Of a DNA stretch of 64,000 nucleotides, positions 34,250 to 45,785 are shown piece after piece. Within the stretch, counting starts at the first letter, position 1, and the number at the start of each line of letters is the position of its first letter. Under the pieces are notes generated by a model. It saw only the letters and a list, made by a program, of their open reading frames with translations. It was not told where the DNA came from and searched no databases. The translations under genes were made by a program, and so were the position numbers. This DNA is from Aspidiotus rigidus (taxonomy: Eukaryota; Arthropoda; Insecta; Hemiptera; Diaspididae): assembly GCA_035079385.1 (NCBI GenBank), contig JAVHKY010000028.1, positions 1,922,001 to 1,986,000 of the forward strand, in the 5' to 3' direction.

Positions 34250-36255
34250 CTCAAGATGAAATTAGAAGATGGTTTCAAATGTGACGTAACGTTATCAAGC
34301 AAGGAAGAGTACATACGGCCCCATAAAAGCCCTGACCTTCCTCCTCAGATTATTCCAGGCTCTCTAGTTTCAGGGACCAGGGGTTAATCCTTACTAAAGC
34401 CGACAAGGGTAACGCGATCGTAGTCCTGGAGGAAACCTCCTACGTTTCCAAGGTTCAAGAAGTTCTCACTCAATGTGGAGCTATTGAAAATAGCTCTTTT
34501 AACTTTCCTAACTACGTCAAAGAGGTTAGGAAGGTTGTGAACGGGAGTGAGTTTATCATAAAAAGTTCTTCGCTCAAAAAAGCCCTGCTCGTACCTAACC
34601 CTGTTCCTCCCCTCCTCTATGGGTTGCCAAAAGTTCACAAGATGAATACTCCTATGCGGCCTGTCGTCTCCTACGTCTCCTCCCCTGCCTATTTTCTGGC
34701 CAAGTTCTTGGATCGTTGGTTCAAGTCTCGAATCGAGTACGAGTCCCCCTACTCCGTTAAAAATTCGGTTTCTCTGGCCGAGAGGCTCAAAAATGTTACC
34801 TTGCCTCCGGGTACTAGCCTCTGCTCATTTGATGTAGCCGGCCTCTTTCCCAACATACCAAAGGCCCATACTATGCAGTATATGGGTGACCTACTTGTAA
34901 AGTTCAACATTCCTCATAACGAGATATAGGAATTTTTTGGCCTCCTTAATGCGTGCTGGTCTCCTAACTTCTGTAAGTTCAATGGGAAATTTTACGAGTT
35001 TCCTGAGGAGGTAGGTATCTTCATCGGCTCTCCTTTGGGCTCTCTCGTTTCGGAGATATTTATGTCCAGATTCGAGGTTGACTTGTTTTCCTCTGGCCAA
35101 GTGCTACTGAGTCACATCCATTACTGGCACCGATATGTGGACGATATATTATGTGCGTGTACCGGTCCTCAAGAGCTCCTTGGTGAGTTTCTTCAGTATC
35201 TGAATAAAATGTATCCCTCCATAAAATTCACTACAGAAATTGGAGGTTCTTCCATAAACTTTCTGGATCTCACTATCTCTGGTAGAGATGGGGACCATGA
35301 ATTTGCGATATTCAGGAAGGATACTTCGACCGATACAGTTGTCCACGGATCGTCGTTCTGCCCATTTTCTCATAAGATCGCTGCCTTCAATAGTTATATT
35401 CATCGACTGACTAGCATTCCGCTAAGTCAACCAGCTTTCCAAAAGGAGCTGGCGACCATTAAGCACTTGGCCGCTGTGAATGAGGTCAACTTGGACATTG
35501 ACCGTATGGTCCGTAAAAAACTTACGGGAAAGGGCCTTGATTCTACCACTTCCCTCCCCCGCGATCTGAGTGGTAATAATAATAAGAGATTACGTTGGAT
35601 CAAGCTCCCGTTTTTGGGTGAGTTTTCATCCAAGCTGACTCGTTTCCTCCGCCCCTTTGGCTTCAGGCCTGCTTTTTATAACCTCACTACTGTGAAGGGT
35701 TTGTTTGTTAGGCTAAAGGACCCCATCCCGCGGGGGGAGAGGAGCGAGGTGTACAAATTGGAGTGCAAGGATTGTAACGGCGTATACATAGGCGAGACGG
35801 GTCACCAGCTTGGAATTCGAGTAGAGGAGCACCTTAAGGCCTGGAAGAAAGGTAATTTGGGTGATTCGGCCTTTGCGGACCACCTTATCTCCAGTGGTCA
35901 TAGTTTCAAGGAAGGTTCGGCTACCCTTCTCCACAAGGAGAATTCTTACTTCAAGCGCGTTGCGTTGGAAAATATGGAAATAGTGCGTCATCTGAACAGT
36001 GACGATGTTACCGTACTCTTTTCCCGACGAAGGTTTAGTTGAATTGGTCTACGAGTTTGAGTCACCTCGCGAGGGCTCGCTCGTTCAATCCTGATCTCGT
36101 TGGTATTCTGTTTTATGAGTCGTATCTGGGTCAGTGGCGTTCTAACTTTGCCCGATGATGGTTTGTTAACCGAAAGATCTCGCATCTTCTCCTTTATATC
36201 TGCGGTCTTTGTAATTGGTTTTTCGTTTACTCTACTCTTTGAGTATTCTGTCATC
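34250..36255 (+). mobile_element. Penelope-like element, best-preserved copy (family A)
   Basis: Holds RT from near its N-terminus through GIY-YIG and the complete 3' UTR. The 3' UTR module CCCGATGATGG..CCGAAAG is at 36152-36175 and the hairpin TACTC-TTT-GAGTA at 36233-36245. The end is set by comparison with 12892-14523, where sequence similarity stops just after TATTCTGT. The 5' edge is uncertain because a second PLE inserted next to it. Confidence 0.85.
34381..36042 (+). pseudogene. PLE reverse transcriptase + GIY-YIG endonuclease, one stop
   Basis: A single frame runs from ILTKADKGNAIVVLEE through [57 protein letters not shown] (catalytic YVDD at 35134-35145), SINFLDLTIS, the linker WIKLPFLGEFSSK and FGFRPAFYNLTTVKGLF, to EVYKLECKDCNGVYIGETGH (about 35745). 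The only internal stop is TAG at 34927-34929, where relatives read CAG. Near the end a deletion of about 10 bases relative to 14300 changes the last residues to FSRRRFS. Relatives read ETGR where this copy has ETGH. PLE proteins copy element RNA and cut target DNA. This one is close to intact but probably inactive. Confidence 0.9.
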
Positions 36256-38140
36256 ATACGAGTACCTTGTCTGTGGTGACCACCTGATTCGAAGTGGCTG
36301 TTTGAGAGGCAACTGGAAACTTGCCGCGAAGGTGGATAGAAAAGGGCTTTGCAGACTTCGTACAATGGAGCGAGTGAAAAGCCAGCTATAAAATGTGCGA
36401 TTTGGGTGGCCAGTATGGTTTCACTTTCCCTCGCACCATAAAACAATGCTTTAAAAACACAAGATTATACTCGATGTTTCTCAAGGTTCTTTATAGACAA
36501 GATGAACCAAAATTCAAAGAATCAACCCCTGGTGGAAGGGCATGAGATACTTGCTTAGGACATCCATGAGTATAATCATTTATTGTATATCACGACTGAG
36601 AACTTCCTTCATTACATTTCTTGCAAATTGAGTAATATTAATAGACACGAACTCACACATGAAATAAACCTGAGCAAACTTCTTACATCATACAGCACAC
36701 GTACGAATCGTACAATATAAAAACGAAGCGCCTTCTCTATTATACAGATATAGGTTAAGAAGCGCTCACGATTACAAAGAGCGTGGAATTGGATATATTC
36801 GCGCTTCCAACTTTGTAATTACCGGTATTACATGCGGAGACGGCAGGTAAACTGTATTACTTATTTTATAACTACAGTACTTTGAATTATTTTAGTATTC
36901 AAGGAGGCCTATTTTGTTATCTTTCTCACAATAATGAAGTCGTTTTGTGATATAAGATGGAGAACACGATGATTCGTTCTCATTACATTACGCGTAAGTA
37001 CGTATACGATGATATTCGAGCTGGAGAAACAAAAAAAATATAGGTCTTCTAATTTACTCTGACAAGTTATTTAAAAAATTATACCGAGAGTGAGTGAAAG
37101 GTTAGTCGATTAGTGATTACGAAATTGGGCCGGGAAATGATTTACGAAAAAATACTGCGAAATAATACTAAAAAATTCACGTAGTAGTAGTATATATGTA
37201 TACGAAAAATTGAATTAGGTTTATACTTGCGTCTAGCATATGTGTATTTCTTCGACTTTGATCGCTATCTCTATCATTACTTTCTCTTTCGATTCAATCC
37301 TAATGGACAGAATACGATAAAGATCATTCGAAGGGAAGATAGTGACTCTTGCTAGAAAGAACGTACTTTCATATGAAAATATCCATTGGCTGGGGGTGTT
37401 CGATTCGGGACTGGAGGCCATAAGATTCTCTGCTCTTTTTCACTAGACGCGTTAACTGATCGATATCTAGCTGAAGTGTTATGTATAGAAATATTTATGA
37501 CTAATTGGTGACACCATCTTCCTTTCACTTCAGCTTTATCTACTGATTTCCAATACTCACTTCCCGAGAGAGAACTCTCGCTGCTCTACAGAACTACTTG
37601 ATAATAGTATGTATATTTATAACGCAAATAAAGTTCTTTACTACTGTAATCGATTCGTAGGTATCGTAGAAGTTTCCTTCGTCGAGTAATTGCGTGTAGA
37701 CTGGAGGTCATTCGAAACGAATTTACGCGCCAATTCCAGACGGAATAACTCACGATTTCGACAACAGGGATCTACTCATATCGTCTCTCAATTATACTAT
37801 GACAATTCCGACTTAAAATTTCCCGGGAATAAAGTTTTTAAGACACGGCTCCACTCCGTACCTACAAAGTTGTTGAACTAAGAATAGCGCGATTCATTAT
37901 GAAATCCGAGCACGTTTACAACTTTTAGAGACAGTAAGAAAACTAATACCCACTAGAGATGCAGAGTAGCAGAGACCAACCGTTCGGCGAGTACGGTATT
38001 TCAATTCTGCAACTTCGGGTAAGAATATACGAGTCTTTTCCTCGCAAGTTTGAGAGTTCCAAAGTCGTTTATTCTAGAAAGAGGAGAGAGATGACGAGCA
38101 ATCCAATTGGACTGTGCACTTGCAAATTCAGCTGACTTCC
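36256..38140. other. Non-coding DNA, nothing recognised
   Basis: AT-rich, with short frames only. No element signature or repeat shared with the rest of the window was found. Confidence 0.4.
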
Positions 38141-38144
38141 TACA

Positions 38145-38330
38145 ACCCCGGCGCGTCCTTTCGCCAGGTCCGGGGCAAAATAGAAGAGCGAGGCTAAACC
38201 GAGACAGGGACCGAGAAAGAGAGCATACGAGCGGAGCGAGTGAGCCCCAAGAAAGGCGGGACCTCAAAATATTTCTCATAGAAGACTTAAATTTTCTCAT
38301 ACCATTCTAATACAACAGCAAGAAAGGGGG
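38145..38330 (+). repeat. Dispersed repeat unit (CGAGCGGAGCGAG / TTCTCATACCATTC family)
   Basis: Contains ACGAGCGGAGCGAG, CTCAAAATATTTCTCATA, and ACTTAAATTTTCTCATACCA followed by TTCTAATACAACAGC. The same blocks in the same order occur twice at 45405-45560 with a period of about 90 bases. Confidence 0.7.
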
Positions 38331-38589
38331 CAAAGAAGTTCTTAGGGACAACAAACTATTTCTCACAACATCTCCCAAATTACTCAGAACATACCGAAGT
38401 ACTAACAAAGTTAACTTGTAAAGATGTTGTTTGACAGAAGTTGAAAATAGGGCCTTTGAAGCGATAAAAACTAGTACCTCTCGAATATTATTGAACAGTT
38501 CTTTAAGGTTATGGTACATTGTACAAATAGAAAAGCCATTAGGGCAAACAAGACTAGAGTAGTCCCTCTTCTTTAACCCCCCCCCCTAC

Positions 38590-39165
38590 TGGTGTGTTGG
38601 CTAACCTCCTTAGAGCAAATAATTTGAAACCAGTCTTCTACCCTTACCTCCAAATTGGCAGGTTGTTGTCTAATGGCAAAGACAGTCTCTCCCCTTATCA
38701 AAATGTGGTGTCTACCTTCTGGAGTGTAGAGATTGCCCGGCAGTCTACGTTGGTGAATGCGGTAGGTCCTTTCGAACCCGAATCGCCGACCATGTTGAAG
38801 CCTTCGAGAACGAGAGAAGTCAGCCTTTCACGGCACCTGTTAGAGAAAGGACACTTAGCCAAGCGGAGAAAGGCTGCTACATTTTGAGAAAAAATATAGA
38901 AGAAAACTGGCCCTCGAGTCGATCGAAATTGCAAAGCATGAGGTACACTATTGTTACAAAGTGATAAATCGAGCAGTAAATGAAGAACTACTGATTACGA
39001 ATGTATTTATTAGGTCACCGTTCTATACAACTTCAAACATGTAAAGTTCGGCATCCCCTGTTTTAGTGATTAAGAATAGAACGTATGTTGTTCAGTTTGT
39101 ATCATGCGTCCGCTCTGTACACACTCTCTTGAAGATGGCGAAAGCCGAAAACGTTTAGTGTTTAA
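38590..39165 (+). pseudogene. PLE linker + GIY-YIG + 3' module, third family
   Basis: Reads the linker (LLRANNLKPVFYPYLQIGRL, about 38600) and, in a shifted frame, GIY-YIG (VYLLECRDCPAVYVGECGR, about 38709, then SFRTRIADHVEAFENER). The end (ILRKNIEENWPSS) is out of frame with the start. The tail carries CTTGAAGATGGC-GAAA-GCCGAAAACG at 39128-39152. The protein differs from the other PLE copies. RT is missing. Confidence 0.75.
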
Positions 39166-39176
39166 CAATAAAGTAA

Positions 39177-40150
39177 GTGCAATTTATCGTTCCATTTAGT
39201 TTCCTATTTATACCTCTCGAAATCATAGTTACGATGACAGAGAAATCATACTCGGAAGAGAATTACAGGCCGGCGGCATTCGTAGGAAAGGCATTCAGAG
39301 AAGTTGAGCAAAGATACTCACCAATAGAGCGAGAGTTTATGGCTGTAAGAGAAGTACTGAGGAGATATGGATACATGCTGTATGGTCACGAGTTAACGAT
39401 ATATCTTCCCTCAACTTGGTCAGAATTACTAATATCTGAGCCTACTCACACAAAGAGACTACAAAAAGCAGATGAAAAGATTCACGAGTTTTATCTGTAC
39501 TTAAACATATTAGTAAGATGGCTGATTATCTGAGAAGTTATCCACCGATGGAGCCTCAAATTATTCAAAATATCGATGGAATCGAAGGGCAGTCTGAGTT
39601 TGATGTAAATTCAATTGAGATCGATGAAATCGAAGTGAGTGAGAGAATTCGAGAATCACAACTCGAAGACGAGGAGCTGCAAGGATGGGTAAAAGATAAT
39701 AGTCCAAAGATGATTAATTATCACGGATATCAAGCAACATGGAGGCATCTGAAGGTAAGCTTTGAAGAGATATAATAGAGTTCTATCATGTACAGTACCT
39801 ACTGTCATCCCGGTCTTCATGCGATGAATCATCTGTTGCGTCCAAACTTTTTCTGGCCGAACATGCTCATCGAGACCTTAGATTATGCTGTATCAAGGTA
39901 CCCATTATGTTTAGCAATGAAAAGTCATGCGAAAAGTTCTATCCCAGCAAGTAAACATACCGAAATCGAAAGAAAGGGGGATGTTTTTATAGATCACTTA
40001 GGTCTCCTCCCAACAACAGACTATCGATGTAGATATGTGATAGTTGTCTATGATGGATTTTCAAAATTCACGAAGATATATCCAACAAGGAAAGTGTGTA
40101 CGAAAGAAGATCTCACAAATGATGAATTTTCAGAAATCAGCCAATCTTGA
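39177..40150 (+). pseudogene. Gypsy-type pol fragment: RNase H and integrase
   Basis: Reads the RNase H end (PAAFVGKAFREVEQRYSPIE, REFMAVREVL; 39270-39420), a spacer with LEDEELQGWVKDN (39518-39775), and the integrase zinc-binding region (STYCHPGLHAMNHLLRPNFF, 39788 on) followed by FIDHLGLLPTTDYRCRYVIV and VYDGFSKFTKIYP. Integrase inserts element cDNA into DNA. In the HHCC finger one Cys is lost (RYPLC instead of C-x2-C). The frame ends before the second half of the catalytic core. The first part and the spacer are in different frames. No LTRs are seen. Confidence 0.8.
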
Positions 40151-41149
40151 TAAAATGTCCCTAGATTACCTGTTCAAAAAGTCTCGTTTCCCTCAAAGGG
40201 TCACACTTCCAAAAGAGGAAAGAGAACAATTTTTCGCTCCATACATGTGAGGAAGATCAGACTTTTTGAAACGTGGTAATACCAACATTTTGAAAGAGTC
40301 ATTGTCATTAAAGTAATGTTTTCTCGTATCGAAAAGTCATTAAAAAAAGATGATGACTCCTCCCGTATAAAGCAAAAAAATACAGGCAGGTGTTTTGTCA
40401 ACGGTCATTTTTGCATTGTTAAGAGTACGTGTTGTGGAAAGCCTACATAAACCTATATTAAACACGTATCAACGTATGATGGTATAATTGACGATACCGA
40501 AATTATTCGAGACAAATAAAGTGATATTTAATTTGTTCCGAGGGTTGTTTGTTGGTGACGCCGTGGCCGGGATAAAAACACTTCTAGTAGCAATATAATT
40601 GCCGAAGGACGGTATAACGATATCTATTATTAGAGTGGGCGTCGAATTTGAAGGAAATCGTGAATGAAAGACTCCGCAGTCTGAGACAGATGGTTTTCAT
40701 CCTTTTCCCCGTTGTTCTTTTTTCACTCTCTCGCTCTCTTTTCCTTCTTTCCTTAATGGCGAACTCGCTTTTTATCTATACCGTAAATCTGATACAAATA
40801 CCGTAGACACGGACTATTTCCTATGGGAAATTAAATAGCTCGTCATCGAGTTCTCTCTTCTAACCTTATATATGTTTTTACTTAATATTTTGAATGTTTT
40901 TCTTCTGATGTTCCGCCTTTCAATTCGTATAAACGATTTATTTCGTGTTCTGCACTGGTCATAGGCTTCTTGCCCAACCCTGTAACGCTTCAACCGAGAC
41001 AAAGTTCGTTTTTAGACATTTTTTTCTCGATTGTTTTCAACTGGTTCAGGGTCTATATCGATTCTCAAGTTTGTTCAAGTGAATCCGGACCGGTCGCGAG
41101 ACATAATATCACAAATGGTTATTTGAGCTTGAGTAGTACGTAACGAGAA
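40151..41149. other. Non-coding DNA, nothing recognised
   Basis: No frame or element end could be supported. The region may contain decayed mariner flanks. Confidence 0.35.
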
Positions 41150-41690
41150 ACGGTCTAGAAGACTATTATTGGATGTAAGAGGGTGGAAAAGCGCCGAAAA
41201 AATTCAAGACTCAATGCGGCTTTTTGAGATTATAAAGGAGTGATTTACGAAGAGTATCTTGGACAAGGTCAAACTGTGAAAGCAGATCGTTCTAGAGGAG
41301 ACCTTGTTCAACCTTCGTAGGGCAATTCAGAATAAACATTGGGATCTACTCCCAAAAGGAGTGATCCTTCGTCATGCCAGTGCCAAACCGCATGACGCAA
41401 ATACAATTAGGGCATTTATCAAGAATTTGGGTAGGGAAAAGTTTCCTCATCCACTCCATTCACCGACCTAGCTCCACCCAACTACCACTTGTTCCCTTTT
41501 TTAAAAATGACTCTTGGAGGAGAGCATTTCTCAAATGATAAAGAAGTCAACGTAGCGTTTCGCAACTTCTTCCAAAAACAGGCGGCTGAATGGTACGAGA
41601 CTGGCATAAAAAAACTGCTGCACCGTTACAATAAATAATATTGACGAAGATGGTGATTACGTGGAAAAATGATTATTAGCTGTAAAAAAA
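41150..41690 (+). pseudogene. mariner-type transposase remnant
   Basis: In one frame DYKGVIYEEYLGQGQTVKAD (about 41227-41286) matches the region around the first catalytic Asp of mariner, with a stop where Trp is expected just before it. Another frame has LRRAIQNKHWDLLPKGVILR followed by HASAKPH (about 41310-41395), where mariner has HDNARPH, so the second catalytic Asp is gone. The tail NNIDEDGDYVEK (about 41633-41668) is typical of the mariner C-terminus. Many stops. Old and dead. Confidence 0.8.
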
Positions 41691-43081
41691 TGAAAAAAAT
41701 ATTTGAGTACAATAGGTTGTATTTTTCGTGTTTGCAGGAGTAAGGAAACTTACTTCTTGAATATCCCAATTTTCTTTTCCTGCTCTCTCTCTCTTTTCCG
41801 CCTCGAAGTAGCGCGCAAACAGTTCGTTATTCGACGTGGAAAAGTTGTCAAAGCGAGAGGAATGCTGGTAACTTTTCGCGAGAAGACGTGAATACACACC
41901 GTATGATACCGCTCAATTCCCAGCCCATGAATACTAGATTACCTAACTCTTGTTCGATGGCAGATTGCCTCGGCTGTCAGTTATACGTTATCATCGAAAA
42001 GGCCGCGTGGCATGGGGTGATTTGTTTGTAACGCGAGTATTTTCAGAAAATACTCGCGTCGAAGGCCGACGTCCAATACCTTACCGCTACATGACTGCGC
42101 TGATTATAATAATCCGCGAATACGCGAAAATTCTTTTATTTAAGCAAATCCCTTTTCGATTTCCTACAATTTAAATTCCATTTGTCGCGTCCGTAAATCG
42201 AACCCTCGTATTTCTATTTTCGAGAGCACAGTAAAAATTTGTCGATTCAATTTTCTCCAATTTATACGTACAAGTTTGTTTTTTTGTAAACTTTTGCCTA
42301 CGGTTTTATTCTTTTTTGATGTATGATAGAAGCCATTTTTCTTCTTTAGGCATAGGTATAAAGAAATATTATGCTACTAAGCAGGACAGTGAAAATTTAC
42401 GTACAAAAAATGTATTCCCATATAACCAAAACTTCAGTAGAAACTGAAAGAAAACACACACATACATACGTACGTACACATATGAATTGCTCACGGAAAG
42501 AAAGTTGGTAATTTGTAAAATGTAAAATTGTACAACATGCACAAAATTGCAAACTACTGAAACTAATTAGGCTCACAATTGAAACAAACCCAAATAAAAC
42601 AATAAATCGTTCAGACCTGTTCATTTCGATATTTACATGTCTGAAAGATGGCTCATATTTTGCTCTCAACTTCAAAACATGGTGGGTCTGCTGTTAGGGC
42701 CTTCGCCATCATTTCTGAATTTCATAAAATTAGGTCATTTTATATACTTTGCATCAAGAAGGACTGATATTACTACGTTCATGTATTATTTTATGGTAGA
42801 TTCTATTAGGCCTTCTTGGTTAAACGGTAGGTGGAACACACAATTCTTTCTCCGCCAATTTATCTGTGCTTGATGTCAAATCCGAGTCCGTGTTACTTTT
42901 GTACGGCTGACTCGATCCAACGGGTCCCAACCTTCAAGATCTCATTCATATTAGTCTCCACATTGGCCACCATATGGGCCGGAACTTCGCATCTCTATTC
43001 GTATTAATTGAAAAATCACGTAGGCCTACGCCACACGCAAATAAAGGGCTTGTATAGATATCTCTTACCTCCATTCTTTTA
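41691..43081. other. Non-coding DNA, nothing recognised
   Basis: AT-rich, with a short CA/CGTA repeat near 42455-42482. No supported gene. Confidence 0.4.
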
Positions 43082-43948
43082 CAGGGGTGTTGTGATCCCC
43101 CTAGCCCAATGAAGAAACCCCCCTCAAACTTGGTACTTTCATCCCCCCTTCTTTTACTTGAAAACGAAAAAATTTTCCTCAGTCACATACAATGGGATAA
43201 ATACCTATCCAATTACATAAATTAAAGGGGAAAAAATGTTTGAGTAAAACTCAGCGATATTTGAAAACGACTAATACCGCGCTTCGTTCACTGCACAAAT
43301 CACCGAAGAAATTAAACATACATAGGCTTAGGCCTTGTGGCCGGCGCCGTCAGAAAATAATAATTACTGGCCACCAAAACTGAAACATGGAAGTACTTCT
43401 TGTTGGAGTTTTCTATATTTCTTATCATTGAAAATAATATTGTTGAGTATGATCTGAGCGCGAGTGTTATACCTACGTTTTGTTCATTAAATTATTAATA
43501 AAGTTTCAAAACGCCAAAAAATATTTTATAATCAAATCGTCAGAAGCGACAAGTGGAACGAGCATTGTAAGAAGAAGCACGGCGGAAGATTGAAAGCAGG
43601 AGTCGAATGTAAAAAAGAAGTACAATTATGGTGCGGAAAAAAGATGGTGAATGGGAAAAATTCACTACAGGAGATGATGAAATGAAGGAGTGTTTGTTGA
43701 GGGTTTTTTTTTTTTAGGTATTGCGTAGTATATTCATGATCGTAAAATCTCCGTATGAATGTTTGCCAGGCCATCGACTGCGACTGCGAGCGACGCAACC
43801 CTAGATGTAGATATGTGTAGCAAAGAACCTTCACAACCTTCAACTTCATCTGTTTCTGAAGAAGCATCAGTGATCGAACCGTTAGACCCTCAACTCTTGC
43901 CAGAAGAGATAGAAATCATCGAGTATGTTTGATTCTCTGTGGATTGCT

Positions 43949-44694
43949 GTGCACCATGAGATGGAATGAGAATCTGGGTGGACAAAAATAAATTCTCCCC
44001 AGTTTCTCTTCAAACTAAACCATTCTCATGTAAAATTACCCACGGAACCCGAAAAAAAAATGCAAAAAATTCTTCGAGTGCTAAAAAAGCCATAATTCGA
44101 AAATTGTCACTTTTTTGGCCTGGAGAAACGTGTAAGCTACTGATTTTTATTGATTTCTCTGCAAAGTAGATTGATTCTTATGCAAAATCGATCGCCGAAT
44201 CCGAAAAAAATATTCAAAAAATTCTCCGAGGGCTGAAAATCGCTGGAAAAGCTATAATTTGTTAGGCGGCAAAAAATGTTTTTACGACTTCAAGTAAGTT
44301 ATACATCTTGGATTGCCAGTATTTTTGTGTAGGTTACAAGACACTTGCATACGTTTTTTGTTCTGGTCCGTAACGTTCCTGTGAAACATTTATGGCTTTT
44401 CAGCGATTTCCAGTACTCGGAAGAATTTTTTGCATATTTTTCTCGGATTCCACAGGTGGTTTTATATGAGAGTCGATCTACTTTGAGTAGAAATCAATAA
44501 AAATCAGTCGATTACCCGTTCTCTAGGCCAAAAATGAGACAATTTTCAAATTATGGCTTTTCCAGCGATTTCCAGTACTCGGTTTTTGCATATTTTTTTC
44601 GGATTCTGCGGGTGACTTTACATGAGCATGACTTAGTCTTACGGGTAAATTTATTTTTGTCCACCTAGATTCCCATTCCATCCCATTATGCAGC
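43949..44694. repeat. Foldback (long inverted repeat) inside the hAT element
   Basis: The left arm (43949 to about 44270) and right arm (about 44385-44694) are diverged reverse complements. Outer marks are GATGGAATGAGAATCTGGGT on the left and its complement near 44668-44690. Inner marks are CCGAAAAAAA.TGCAAAAA and GCGATTTCCAGTACTCGG-type strings. Within each arm a block of about 150 bases (cell marks TTTCGGATTC and TGCATATTTTT) is itself repeated. No coding. Confidence 0.75.
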
Positions 44695-44764
44695 GTAAGG
44701 TGTTGGGGGGTCCAGAAGAATGAGTTGTAATGATTTTTTTGACATGTTCCATGTCTTTTCTCTC

Positions 44765-45345
44765 GCCAGACCCCGATTTTGAAATTCGCGAGTACCCCCC
44801 CCCCCCCCGTCAAGAGAAATCTCTACCCCGTGGGTGATTCAGAAATTCGCGAGTACACCCCGCGTAATAATAATAATTAATAATAAATAATTAAATAATT
44901 AAATAAATAAATAATTATTTAATTAAATAAATAAATGATTAAATAAATAAATAATTAAAAAATTAAATAAATAAATAATTAAATAAATAAATAATTAAAT
45001 AAACAAATAATTAAATAATTAAATAAATAAATATAATTGAATAATTAAATAAATAAATAATTAAATAAATAAATAATTAATATAATTAATAATTAGAAAA
45101 TCTCTAGGGTGATTCAGAAATTCGCGAGTACACCCGCGTAATAATAATAAATAATTAATTAATTAATTAATAAAAAATTAAATAATTAAATAATTAAATG
45201 AATAAATAATTAAATAAATAAATAATTAAATAATTAATTAATATAATTAAATAATCAAATAAATAAATAAATAAATAATTGAATAATTAAATAATTAAAT
45301 AAATAAATAATTAAATAATTAATATAATTGATAGTCAGAAAATTT
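44765..45345. repeat. AT microsatellite with embedded CG-rich block
   Basis: A long (AAATAATT/TAAA)n tract fills 44868-45340. It is divided by GGTGATTCAGAAATTCGCG then AGTACACCC, which occurs at about 44835-44862 and 45109-45136, so a unit of about 275 bases may be duplicated. A reversed relative of the block is at 29565-29640. A C-tract lies at about 44798-44812. Confidence 0.75.
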
Positions 45346-45640
45346 TCTAAGTCCCTCTTCCTATCATATATGGCTGGATAGTCGAAATTTTTCCAAGTCC
45401 CCTAGACTTGAATTGTCTCATACCATTCCAACACAACAGCGAGACAGGGGGCGAACGAGCGGAGCGAGTTCGCGCTACCTCATATTTCTCAAAAAAGACT
45501 TGAATTTTCTCATACCATTCCAATACAACAGCGAGATCGCTCGTTCGCCCCACCAAAAGTTGATACCTCAAAATATAGAACACCCACAATTACCTCAAAA
45601 TATTTCTCATACAAGACTTATACGACGCCAAGACAGGTAA
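45346..45640 (+). repeat. Dispersed minisatellite blocks (TATATGGCT and CATACCATTCCAA units)
   Basis: Starts with one CCTATCATATATGGCT unit like 32807-32895. Two units of about 90 bases follow with ACTTGAATT(G/T)TCTCATACCA and TTCCAA(C/T)ACAACAGCGAGA (about 45409 and 45499), and CGAACGAGCGGAGCGAG between them. Confidence 0.75.
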
Positions 45641-45785
45641 AGGGGTAAACGAATAATATCTCACGAACACTTGACCTAGTAGAAGCCTAGACTGAAATAT
45701 TTCATGATGACTGATAAAATATAAAAGACATGGAACATGATTTTCATTTATTTGGCTATGCCAGAAAATTTAATAATACTACAAT

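Noticed and set aside
43532..43867. 111-codon minus-strand frame inside the hAT element
   Set aside because: No domain, Phe/Ser-rich, and spans low-complexity sequence.
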